The translations under genes and the position numbers were made by a program. Under the pieces are notes generated by a model. The model saw only the letters and a program-made list of their open reading frames with translations. It had not been told where the DNA came from and did no database searches. Shown piece by piece: positions 6,814 to 12,754 of a stretch of DNA of 12,754 bases; the first letter of the stretch is position 1, and each line of letters opens with the position of its first letter. The DNA lies in assembly GCA_964459515.1 (NCBI GenBank), contig CAYWML010000041.1:1-12754 (forward strand), written 5' to 3'. This stretch comes from Scatosoma sp964459515. GTDB taxonomy: Bacteria; Bacillota; Clostridia; Christensenellales; Borkfalkiaceae.

Positions 6814-9402
6814 TTAATAACGCTCCGTTTTCACGCTCGATCCGTGGCTGTCGCTCGCCCCCGTCACCAACAATTTGTTGCCGATACGGTGTTTTAATTC
6901 CTCCACGTGCGAAATAAGCCCGACGGAGAAAGTTTTGCTCAATTTTCCGAGCACGTCCATTACCGTATCCACCAAATGCTCGTCCAAAGTACCGAAGCCT
7001 TCGTCCAAAAAGAAAAACTCGATGGGGCGCAAGGACTTTTTGCAAATTTCCGCACTCAGCGACAGCGCGAGCGACAAAGACACGAGGAAGGTTTCTCCCC
7101 CCGAAAGGGTTTTCACGGCACGAAGATTGCCGCCGTCGAGATTATCCCCCACCTTAAAATCCGAATCGTACCGCAAAAAGTAGCGGTTGTTCGTCAGGGA
7201 TAATAAAGTTTTGCTTGCCTGCATACAAATTTCCTGCAAATATTCCGAAGCGATAAACTCCAAAAAACGATTTCCGCGCAACAGCGCGCGCAATTTATCG
7301 CACAGTTCCCGTTGCGATAGCAAGCTTTTGCGCTCCTGCTCCAAAACGCGGTTTTTCTCCTGCAACTCCCGTAAATGCTTCCATTCCGTTTCCGCCGTCG
7401 CCAACCGCCGATTTTCTTCGTCGTACAGCCGTTTCGTCCGTAATTTGTCCTCCGTCGCGCCCGTCAAGCTCCCCTCGTCGTAGTTCTCGAATTTTCGCGC
7501 GTCCGTTTCCGCCGCCTTATGCCGATACAGCTCGTATTCCTCGAAATATTTTTTGCATTCCGCCCTCGCCGCACTCTCGTTACCGACGTTTTGCCGCAAC
7601 GCATCCGCCTCTTCCGCCGAAGAAAAACCGTTTTCTGCCAACGCCTTTTTCAACGCCTCGGAAAGCTCCGCCGCGCGCTGTTCGTATTCGCTTACGAAAG
7701 CTTTCTGTTTTTCCGCCTCCGCACGGCTGTTTTGCAGGGCTTCCGACGCCGCCTCTTTTCTCGCTTCGGCTTTTTTACGCGCCGAAAGCAACGCTTCCAG
7801 CCTCTTTTCCAGCTCGGCTTTTTCGCCGAGTGCGCGCACGCTTTCCGTCTTTTGCGCTGCCAACTCGTAGCTGTTTTTGTATACCTTGCCTTGTTCGTGC
7901 AAGGTGTTCATTTTAGAACGAATCTCCTCGTTCGCGCGCGCCCGTTTTTCCAAGCGTTCTATCTCCGTCCGCAACGCCTTACGCCGTTGCTCGGTCGCCT
8001 TAAACGCCGCGTGCAATCGTTCGATGTCCGTCGTTTCGTTCGTTTCGCTCGGCGTATATTTCCGCAATAATTTCTTTACGGCGTCGGCCGCTTCGGGAAC
8101 TTCCTCCGCCAAAGCCTGCAAATCGGCGCGAAACGCCGCGTACGCTTCGTCCAAGAACAACGCTTTGCCGTGCCGTTTGATGTATTCCACGAGCGTTTCG
8201 TCCTCGCCCAACGCGGCAATCTCCCTTTCTATTCGCGCGCGCGCTTCGTCGATATCCTCCGTCGAAAGCTCTTGTTGCAATTTTTTATATTGCAAGCGGC
8301 AATCCTCCAAAAGTCGTTTCGCTTCGCGTTCCGCTTTCAGTTCATCCGCCGCTCCGTCTATTTTTTGCAAAGCTAACCGAAGGTCCGATACGCGCTCTTC
8401 GTATTTTTCCGCCGCGCACGCATTCTTTTCCCGTTCCGCGACAGCCGCCGCCTCCGCGCCTCTTCTTTGCGCCGCCTCCGCCGCTTTACGCGCGTTTTCC
8501 GCCGCTTGCGCGTTTTTCCGCGCTTCCTCCGCCTCGCGCAACACCGCCCGTGCGGCAGGCATACGCTCCACGCGCTTTTGCAGCTCCGTCATCTCCGACA
8601 ACCGCCGTTCCAATTCCGCAAGCCGTTGCCGCGTTTTATCGTATTCCCGTTTTTCCTTTTCGAGCGCGATTGCCGCTTCGTATACGCGCTCTGCGCGCTG
8701 TTGCTCCTTTTCCGCTTCCGCAAGCCGCGCCCGTACGGCTTCGCATTCCTTTTCCTTTGCTTCGATGCGCTCTGCCGAGCCGTCGGCGTTCTCCTGCATT
8801 TTCCCTTCGATACACTTCACCGCGTTGTCGGCTTGATAGTACTTCTCGTTGACGGCTTTCGTCAATCGATCGCCGTAACGTTCCAAATCGAACAAGCGCG
8901 AAACGAGTTTCACGCGGTCGGCAGCCGTCGATTTCACCAACGCGTCGAAATCCCCTTGCGGCAACGCGATACACATCTTAAAATCGGCAAAATTCAAGCC
9001 GACGATTTCGGCGAGCGCGTCGTTGACGTCCCGTACCCCTTCCGCAAGCGCGACAAGCTCTTCCGAAGCCGTACGTTCGTACAGCCACGCTTTGGCAATG
9101 TTGTTTTTCCGTTTGCGCTCTCGCCGTACGCGATAAGCGTGCCGCACTCCGTCCGTCGTAATCTCGAAATCGAATTCGACGTACGCGCTTTCCGAACGGC
9201 AATTGATATAATCGCCGCCGTTGCCGCTACGTTCGATCTGCCCGTACAACGCAAGGTGAATACAATCCAAAATCGTGCTTTTGCCGCTACCCGTATCCCC
9301 GAAAATTCCGAATACGCCCCCCGAAAGCAGGGCGCGAAAATCGATCTCCGTCTTTTCGGAGAAGCTGTTTATTCCGCAAAATTCCAAATAAACGGGCTTC
9401 AT
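6814..9402 (-). CDS. sbcC: SbcC, Rad50-type ATPase subunit of the SbcCD nuclease, without zinc hook
   Basis: SbcC is the SMC-like ATPase that with SbcD opens DNA hairpins and processes blocked ends. The protein has 862 residues, shorter than the usual ~1000-1150. The head is intact: Walker A GDTGSGKST (35-43), Q-loop LPQGDF (148-153), ABC signature LSGGE (766-770), Walker B IEFFFLDEGFGTLD (794-807) and switch H832. Two coiled-coil arms rich in Glu, Lys, Arg and Ala run about 190-395 and 460-710. At the apex, where Rad50 proteins have CxxC that binds zinc and joins two dimers, there is no Cys at all in 369-614 and no CxxC anywhere. The apex is a ~65-residue segment with hydrophobic helices (VEYIKRHGKALFLDEAY, then DAVKKLLRKYTPSE). 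The start ATG has AAGGAGG 7 bases upstream. It follows sbcD by 52 bases, the standard sbcDC arrangement. Confidence 0.93.
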   Translation of the reverse strand: MKPVYLEFCGINSFSEKTEIDFRALLSGGVFGIFGDTGSGKSTILDCIHLALYGQIERSGNGGDYINCRSESAYVEFDFEITTDGVRHAYRVRRERKRKNNIAKAWLYERTASEELVALAEGVRDVNDALAEIVGLNFADFKMCIALPQGDFDALVKSTAADRVKLVSRLFDLERYGDRLTKAVNEKYYQADNAVKCIEGKMQENADGSAERIEAKEKECEAVRARLAEAEKEQQRAERVYEAAIALEKEKREYDKTRQRLAELERRLSEMTELQKRVERMPAARAVLREAEEARKNAQAAENARKAAEAAQRRGAEAAAVAEREKNACAAEKYEERVSDLRLALQKIDGAADELKAEREAKRLLEDCRLQYKKLQQELSTEDIDEARARIEREIAALGEDETLVEYIKRHGKALFLDEAYAAFRADLQALAEEVPEAADAVKKLLRKYTPSETNETTDIERLHAAFKATEQRRKALRTEIERLEKRARANEEIRSKMNTLHEQGKVYKNSYELAAQKTESVRALGEKAELEKRLEALLSARKKAEARKEAASEALQNSRAEAEKQKAFVSEYEQRAAELSEALKKALAENGFSSAEEADALRQNVGNESAARAECKKYFEEYELYRHKAAETDARKFENYDEGSLTGATEDKLRTKRLYDEENRRLATAETEWKHLRELQEKNRVLEQERKSLLSQRELCDKLRALLRGNRFLEFIASEYLQEICMQASKTLLSLTNNRYFLRYDSDFKVGDNLDGGNLRAVKTLSGGETFLVSLSLALSLSAEICKKSLRPIEFFFLDEGFGTLDEHLVDTVMDVLGKLSKTFSVGLISHVEELKHRIGNKLLVTGASDSHGSSVKTERY

Positions 9403-9454
9403 TTCGTCCCTCCTTTTCGCATTTCGGCGTTCGCCGCCTTTTTCTTTTTCTCTT

Positions 9455-10618
9455 TTATTTTCGCTCGTCGCTTTCCGAAAGCGTCGTCAAAAACAAATGC
9501 AACAACTCTTCGGAAGGCGATTCGCCGTAGTTCGCGCGGTAATACGCCTCGAACAACTCCGTCCCCGACATGCCCTTTCGCGAAACGAACTCGAACTCCG
9601 TTTCCAAACGCACTTCCGGCAACAGCGAAACGAGGTTACTCTTTTCCGCCAACATCGCCGTTTCCGCTGCCGTGAGCGGCTCGGAAAGCAACAATCGCAT
9701 TTCCACCAATCGGTCGGGATAGGCGTCCAACAAGTCCAATGCCGCTTGCGCGCCGTCCGCCTCCAAGCGTACGAGACGTTTACCCGATTGCAACGCCACG
9801 TCTTTCAATCCCGTTACGCCGTCCTTCGTCAAATCGAACACCTTGACGGATTTATCGGGTTTCTCGTCGAAAGCGTATTGCAGAGGCGATCCGCTGTAAT
9901 AACAATTTTCTTTGCCCATATGCTGTTTTTTATGCAAATGCCCGAGGGCGATATACGCGCAAGACGGCAAAGCCTCCGCAGGCACTGCCCTCGCGCCGCC
10001 GAGGTCGATTTCCCGCTCCCCCTCCGACGCCGCGCCGCCCAATACGTAAATATGCGCCAACAGCACCGACGGCAACCCTTCCGTATTGCAACGTTGCCCT
10101 TCGTCTATCCATTGCAACATTTGCTCCTTATAGGGCAACTCGCTCTTTTCTTCCTTAAACCGCGCCTCGTTCGGATAAGGCAACATGGAAACGAACACCC
10201 GTTCTCCGCGCCGATTTTCAAACACCGCGCAGCCCTTTTCCGAAGCCACGGGATAGGCAAGTCCGTCCTTCCGTCCGAGCGGAAGCGGCTTTCTGTCGTT
10301 GCCGACGATATAAATGCCGAGTTCTTCCGCAAGCGGCGCAGCCGCCGAAAGCCGCACGCCGTCGTCGTGATTGCCGCTGATGATCAATACGGCTCTGCCG
10401 TTTGCCGCCAGCTTTTTGACCGCAGAAAAAAACAACTCCTCCGCCTCCGCGCCGGGGGTATACGTATCGAAAACGTCGCCTGCGACCAAAACGAGCTCCA
10501 CCGCTTCGTCTTCGCAGATCCGCGCAATCTCGTCGAGAACGTCCTTTTGTTCCTCCAAGCGCGTCCGATTCATCAAGCGTTTTCCGATATGCCAATCCGA
10601 CGTGTGCAATATCCGCAT
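9455..10618 (-). CDS. sbcD: SbcD, Mre11-type exo/endonuclease subunit
   Basis: SbcD is the metal-dependent phosphoesterase that does the cutting in SbcCD: 3'-5' exonuclease and hairpin endonuclease. The protein has 387 residues, normal size. All five metal-binding motifs are present: SDWHIGK (D8, H10), AGDVFD (D48), SGNHDD (N83, H84, D85), LLAHIYVLGG (H189) and GHLHKKQ (H227, H229), followed by the GSPLQYAFDE capping segment. The C-terminal ~110 residues should dock on the SbcC coiled-coil base. The ATG at 10618 has GGAG/AAGGAG 4 to 10 bases upstream. It is the first gene of the minus-strand operon, with a leader of about 136 bases from the predicted start at ~10754. Nothing is missing, so the partner SbcC is probably functional even without its hook. 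Confidence 0.96.
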   Translation of the reverse strand: MRILHTSDWHIGKRLMNRTRLEEQKDVLDEIARICEDEAVELVLVAGDVFDTYTPGAEAEELFFSAVKKLAANGRAVLIISGNHDDGVRLSAAAPLAEELGIYIVGNDRKPLPLGRKDGLAYPVASEKGCAVFENRRGERVFVSMLPYPNEARFKEEKSELPYKEQMLQWIDEGQRCNTEGLPSVLLAHIYVLGGAASEGEREIDLGGARAVPAEALPSCAYIALGHLHKKQHMGKENCYYSGSPLQYAFDEKPDKSVKVFDLTKDGVTGLKDVALQSGKRLVRLEADGAQAALDLLDAYPDRLVEMRLLLSEPLTAAETAMLAEKSNLVSLLPEVRLETEFEFVSRKGMSGTELFEAYYRANYGESPSEELLHLFLTTLSESDERK

Positions 10619-10640
10619 GCTTCTCCACTCCTTCCGTCTA

Positions 10641-10676
10641 CGATAAAAACGATTTTTCGCGATTTTTTCGAAAAAA
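10641..10676. repeat. A/T-tract palindromes in the sbcD leader
   Basis: AAAAACGATTTTT is followed closely by the perfect 14-base palindrome TTTTTTCGAAAAAA (10663-10676). The stretch repeats CGA/TCG steps between A and T runs and lies inside the predicted sbcD transcript, between the promoter and the ribosome site. It could bend DNA or fold weakly in RNA. No known regulator site is recognised. Confidence 0.4.
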
Positions 10677-10691
10677 GCCTTGCAAAACGCC

Positions 10692-10720
10692 TTGCTTTTC
10701 CGCGAAAAAAAAGCTATAAT
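10692..10720 (+). promoter_or_regulatory. Sigma-A promoter for the DnaD-family gene
   Basis: The -35 box TTGCTT (10692-10697) and a perfect -10 box TATAAT (10715-10720) are separated by exactly 17 bases, and the spacer is A-rich. The predicted start is near 10727, giving a leader of about 167 bases before the ATG at 10894. The -35 lies inside the word CCTTGCTTTT, which the opposing promoter shares. Confidence 0.85.
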
Positions 10721-10739
10721 GGTTTTACGCTCATAAATA

Positions 10740-10757
10740 GAGTAAACGGCTATACTC
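10740..10757. repeat. Inverted repeat between the two promoters
   Basis: GAGTA (10740-10744) and TACTC (10753-10757) face each other over 8 bases. The repeat lies in the overlap between the two predicted transcripts, a plausible operator position. Five-base arms can also arise by chance. Confidence 0.35.
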
Positions 10758-10760
10758 GAT

Positions 10761-10789
10761 ATTATATACTATTTCTTGCAAAAAAGCAA
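10761..10789 (-). promoter_or_regulatory. Sigma-A promoter for the sbcD operon
   Basis: Reading leftward, TTGCTT (10789-10784), a 17-base spacer and a perfect TATAAT (10766-10761) are seen. The predicted start is near 10754. It points toward the DnaD-gene promoter, so the two initial transcripts overlap by about 28 bases and each polymerase must cross the other's promoter. Confidence 0.85.
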
Positions 10790-10790
10790 G
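10775..10790. repeat. Hairpin-forming dyad over the sbcD -35 box
   Basis: CTTGC and GCAAG are separated by six A residues and cover the -35 box of the leftward promoter. In the plus-strand transcript this would lie in the 5' leader. The same CTTGC core occurs at 10679-10683 and 10691-10695, so a common DNA-binding protein is possible. Confidence 0.4.
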
Positions 10791-10882
10791 GAAAGAGCGC
10801 GACAAGATGAAAATTTTTCAACGACGCACGTATTTTTCGTCTTTTTACGGACGGCAGACTTGCGTTGGTTTTTCGCGTTCTC

Positions 10883-10888
10883 AGGAGG
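10883..10888 (+). promoter_or_regulatory. Ribosome binding site that fixes the DnaD-family start
   Basis: A perfect AGGAGG lies 5 bases before the ATG at 10894. The in-frame ATG at 10807 has no such site nearby, so the shorter protein is preferred. Confidence 0.85.
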
Positions 10889-10893
10889 AAAAC

Positions 10894-12633
10894 ATGTCTT
10901 TTTGTTCCTTTTCCAAGGATTTCGACAACGCCTATACGCTGCTCGAAAACAAGTTCATCACCAAATATCTCCCCGAAGCGGACGGCTTTGCCGTAAAAGT
11001 CTATCTCTACGGCTTATATCTTTGCCAAAACGCCAATAAGGAATTCGGCGTACGCGCCATGGCGGAAGTTTTGCGCGAACCGGAAGAAAAAATCCGCGAA
11101 GCTTTCGCGTTCTGGGAGGACTACGACCTCGTGGAAATCCTCGCGCAAGATCCCTTCACCGTGCAATATCTCCCCGCGCGCACCGCCGTAGGCAGGCCGA
11201 AAAAAATCCGCTACGAACAATATGCCGACTTCAACAAAGAATTGCAACGTAAAATGCAAAAAGTCGGCAAATTCGTTTCCGCAGGGGACTATATCAAATA
11301 TATGCACTTCCTCGAAGAGAACACCATGCAGCCGCAAGCGTTTTTGCTTGTGGCGGAATATTGTATCAACAAGCAGGGCGAAAGCGTTTCCCCCTCTTAC
11401 GTGTTCAATAAAGCCAAAAAACTCATTCGCAACGGCGTCACGACGTACGAACAAGTGGAAAAAGAACTTTCCGGCTATAACGCCCATGAAGGCGATTTGC
11501 AGGCAATTTTCAACGCCATGTCCGCCTTCGCGCGCACGCCCGACGAAACCGATTACGCTTTCTACTCCAAATGGACGGAAGAGCTCGGTTTTTCTCGCGA
11601 AGGCATTCTCGCGGCGGCAAAACGTCTCAAACGCGGCACGATGACTTCCCTCGACGTCGCCTTGCGCGAGTTGGCGCAAAAGGAAAAGACCGACGTCGCG
11701 GAAATCGAAGCATACCTCGCCGAACGCGATATGCTCACCTCGCTCGCTTTCCGCATCGGCAGGAAGTTGGGCGCGCGCGTGCAAAATCCCGCGCCGTATG
11801 TGGACGAGTACGTGGAAAAATGGTACAACTACGGCTTTGAAGAAAACTCCCTCCTCGACCTCGCGCTTTTCTGCATGAAAACGGAACGCGGCGATTTCAA
11901 CGCCATGCACGAGCTCGTGTCCTCCCTCTTTCGCGACGGCGTCGTATCGGCGGACGGCGTAAAGGAATTCTTAAAAGAAAAGAACAACGAACTCAAACTG
12001 TTCACGAAGCTCCGTGCACTTTGCGGCGCGATAAAGCCCAACGCCGCCAACCTCGCCCTCATCAAGACGTGGCGCGATTGGAAATTCAGCGACGAAATGC
12101 TGTTGGAAGCGGCGCGCCGCAGCGCAACGAGCGTCAACCCCATTCCCTACATGAACAAAATTCTCTCCGATTGGAAGCACGACGAAATATACTCGCTCGC
12201 CGATATACCGAACGATGTTTTCAAGGGAGCAGGTACGCGTTCAAAGGCGGAAACGCGCTCTTTCGTCAACCCCGCGATCGCCGCGTTGAACGCAAAAACC
12301 GATCGCGAACGCTACTATGCGTTACGGCGCGAAAAAGCGCAAATACGCGCGGATAAATTCGTCGCCGCGGCAAATAAAAACACGCGCTTTAAGGAGATTT
12401 CCACCGAACTTTCCAAAATGGAGATTTCCCTTGCAAAAGCCGAAGTTTTCCGTCCCGAACAACTGCCCGAACTTACCGCGCAAAAGGCAAAACTCTCGCA
12501 AGAACGAAAAGCGATTTTGCAGACGCTCGGTATCGAAGAAACACAGCTTTCGCCGCAATTCTCCTGCGTAAAATGCTCCGACACGGGCTTTTTGCCGAAC
12601 GGCGTTGCCTGCGATTGTTACAAACCCGAATAA
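10894..12633 (+). CDS. DnaD-family replication protein fused to a DnaI/DnaC-like helicase-loader N-terminal zinc domain
   Basis: DnaD proteins help load the replicative helicase during initiation and restart. The protein has 579 residues, far longer than DnaD itself (~230). Residues about 10-95 are a winged-helix region (ENKFITKYLPEADGFAVKVY). Three DnaD-like helical modules follow at about 131-192, 221-285 and 305-427; the last ends in the YxxxIxxxW motif (Y419, I423, W427). A linker leads to a charged helical segment (about 468-545) and a zinc-type motif C558-x2-C561-SDTGF-...-C573-x-C575. This order, and the CxDTGF...CxC pattern, match the N-terminal helicase-binding domain of DnaI/clostridial DnaC. 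The protein then stops, where a loader would continue into its AAA+ domain. The function inferred is contacting DnaB, whose gene lies at the far end of the window. It has its own promoter and a strong AGGAGG site. An in-frame 29-residue extension from 10807 is possible but poorly supported. Confidence 0.88.
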   Translation: MSFCSFSKDFDNAYTLLENKFITKYLPEADGFAVKVYLYGLYLCQNANKEFGVRAMAEVLREPEEKIREAFAFWEDYDLVEILAQDPFTVQYLPARTAVGRPKKIRYEQYADFNKELQRKMQKVGKFVSAGDYIKYMHFLEENTMQPQAFLLVAEYCINKQGESVSPSYVFNKAKKLIRNGVTTYEQVEKELSGYNAHEGDLQAIFNAMSAFARTPDETDYAFYSKWTEELGFSREGILAAAKRLKRGTMTSLDVALRELAQKEKTDVAEIEAYLAERDMLTSLAFRIGRKLGARVQNPAPYVDEYVEKWYNYGFEENSLLDLALFCMKTERGDFNAMHELVSSLFRDGVVSADGVKEFLKEKNNELKLFTKLRALCGAIKPNAANLALIKTWRDWKFSDEMLLEAARRSATSVNPIPYMNKILSDWKHDEIYSLADIPNDVFKGAGTRSKAETRSFVNPAIAALNAKTDRERYYALRREKAQIRADKFVAAANKNTRFKEISTELSKMEISLAKAEVFRPEQLPELTAQKAKLSQERKAILQTLGIEETQLSPQFSCVKCSDTGFLPNGVACDCYKPE

Positions 12634-12655
12634 CCATCGCACGTATTGTAGCCGT

Positions 12656-12700
12656 AAAAACGATTTTAGGGGCAAAACCCGAAGATTTTACCCCTAAAAT
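12656..12700 (-). terminator. Intrinsic terminator after tRNA-Leu
   Basis: A 10-bp stem pairs 12663-12672 (ATTTTAGGGG) with 12691-12700. An inner AAAA/TTTT helix follows a single mismatch. On the minus strand the stem is followed, after CG, by TTTTT (12660-12656). It directly abuts the tRNA, and the outermost pair uses the last A of CCA. On the plus strand no T run follows, so it is less likely to end the DnaD-family transcript. Confidence 0.7.
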
Positions 12701-12754
12701 GGTGCTCGTGGCCGGACTTGAACCGGCACGGTATCTCTACCGAGGGATTTTAAG
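12700..12754 (-). tRNA. tRNA-Leu(UAA), 3' part; the gene continues beyond the window
   Basis: Reading leftward from 12754, I see the anticodon loop CTTAAAA (anticodon TAA at 12752-12750) and the 3' anticodon stem TCCCT. The long class II variable arm CGGTAGAGATACCG follows, as expected for leucine tRNA. Then come the T arm GCCGG-TTCAAGT-CCGGC, acceptor strand CACGAGC, discriminator A and an encoded CCA. The D arm and 5' acceptor strand lie outside the window. It decodes UUA and, by wobble, UUG. The gene is convergent with the DnaD-family gene, 66 bases away. Confidence 0.93.

Noticed and set aside
7877..9675. Overlapping plus-strand frames of 319 and 402 residues opposite sbcC
   Set aside because: These are Ser/Ala/Arg-rich low-complexity shadows of the coiled-coil codons, with no start site or domain.
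9497..10810. 437-residue plus-strand open frame opposite sbcD
   Set aside because: Antisense to a complete nuclease gene with all motifs. The composition is Arg/His/Gln-rich shadow coding and it runs across the promoter region.
10619..10893. LexA-type SOS box upstream of sbcD or the DnaD-family gene
   Set aside because: I looked for GAAC-N4-GTTC-like dyads in the intergenic region and found none.
12634..12662. A frameshifted continuation of the loader AAA+ domain after the DnaD-family stop
   Set aside because: Only 66 bases separate the stop from the tRNA and no frame there resembles an AAA+ start, so a simple frameshift cannot restore it.
12700..12754. tRNA gene as an attachment site for an integrated element
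   Set aside because: No integrase, second copy of the tRNA 3' end or foreign-looking gene is present in the window.

Overview
The window looks like chromosomal DNA from an uncultured low-to-mid GC Firmicute of the Clostridia type. The evidence is Gram-positive replication proteins (DnaB-type replicative helicase, DnaD-family initiation protein), strong AAGGAG ribosome binding sites, consensus sigma-A promoters, a DegV protein and a short SipS-like signal peptidase. Codon use favours GCG and CGC, which produces many long antisense shadow frames. I cannot name the genus. A Christensenellales-like lineage is a guess from overall feel only.

Layout. Positions 1-10618 are one long run of minus-strand genes with short gaps (15 to 82 bases), most simply a single operon. 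In transcription order it holds sbcD (10618-9455), sbcC (9402-6814), an alpha/beta-hydrolase-fold protein that appears to have lost its catalytic residues (6770-5067), lepB (5039-4371), degV (4288-3443), an unknown two-helix membrane protein (3427-2825), pepF (2809-1025) and the 5' part of dnaB (997 to beyond base 1). At 10690-10791 two near-perfect sigma-A promoters point toward each other: one drives the sbcD operon leftward, the other drives a plus-strand gene rightward. That plus-strand gene (10894-12633) encodes a 579-residue DnaD-family protein whose C-terminal ~115 residues resemble the N-terminal helicase-binding zinc domain of the helicase loader DnaI/DnaC, with no AAA+ domain following. 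The window ends in the 3' half of a tRNA-Leu(UAA) gene on the minus strand, with its terminator hairpin.

How the parts relate. SbcC and SbcD form the Mre11-Rad50-type nuclease that trims DNA hairpins and ends during replication. DnaB is the fork helicase, and the DnaD-loader chimera is a plausible partner of DnaB, so replication and fork-repair genes sit at both edges of the cluster. Between them lie envelope and protein-turnover genes (signal peptidase, membrane protein, oligopeptidase, fatty-acid-binding DegV).

Most worth a second look: the DnaD-loader chimera without AAA+, an SbcC without any CxxC zinc hook, the face-to-face promoters built on the same 10-base word, and the hydrolase with Arg in place of the nucleophile Ser. 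No CRISPR array, insertion sequence, phage gene or integrase was seen.
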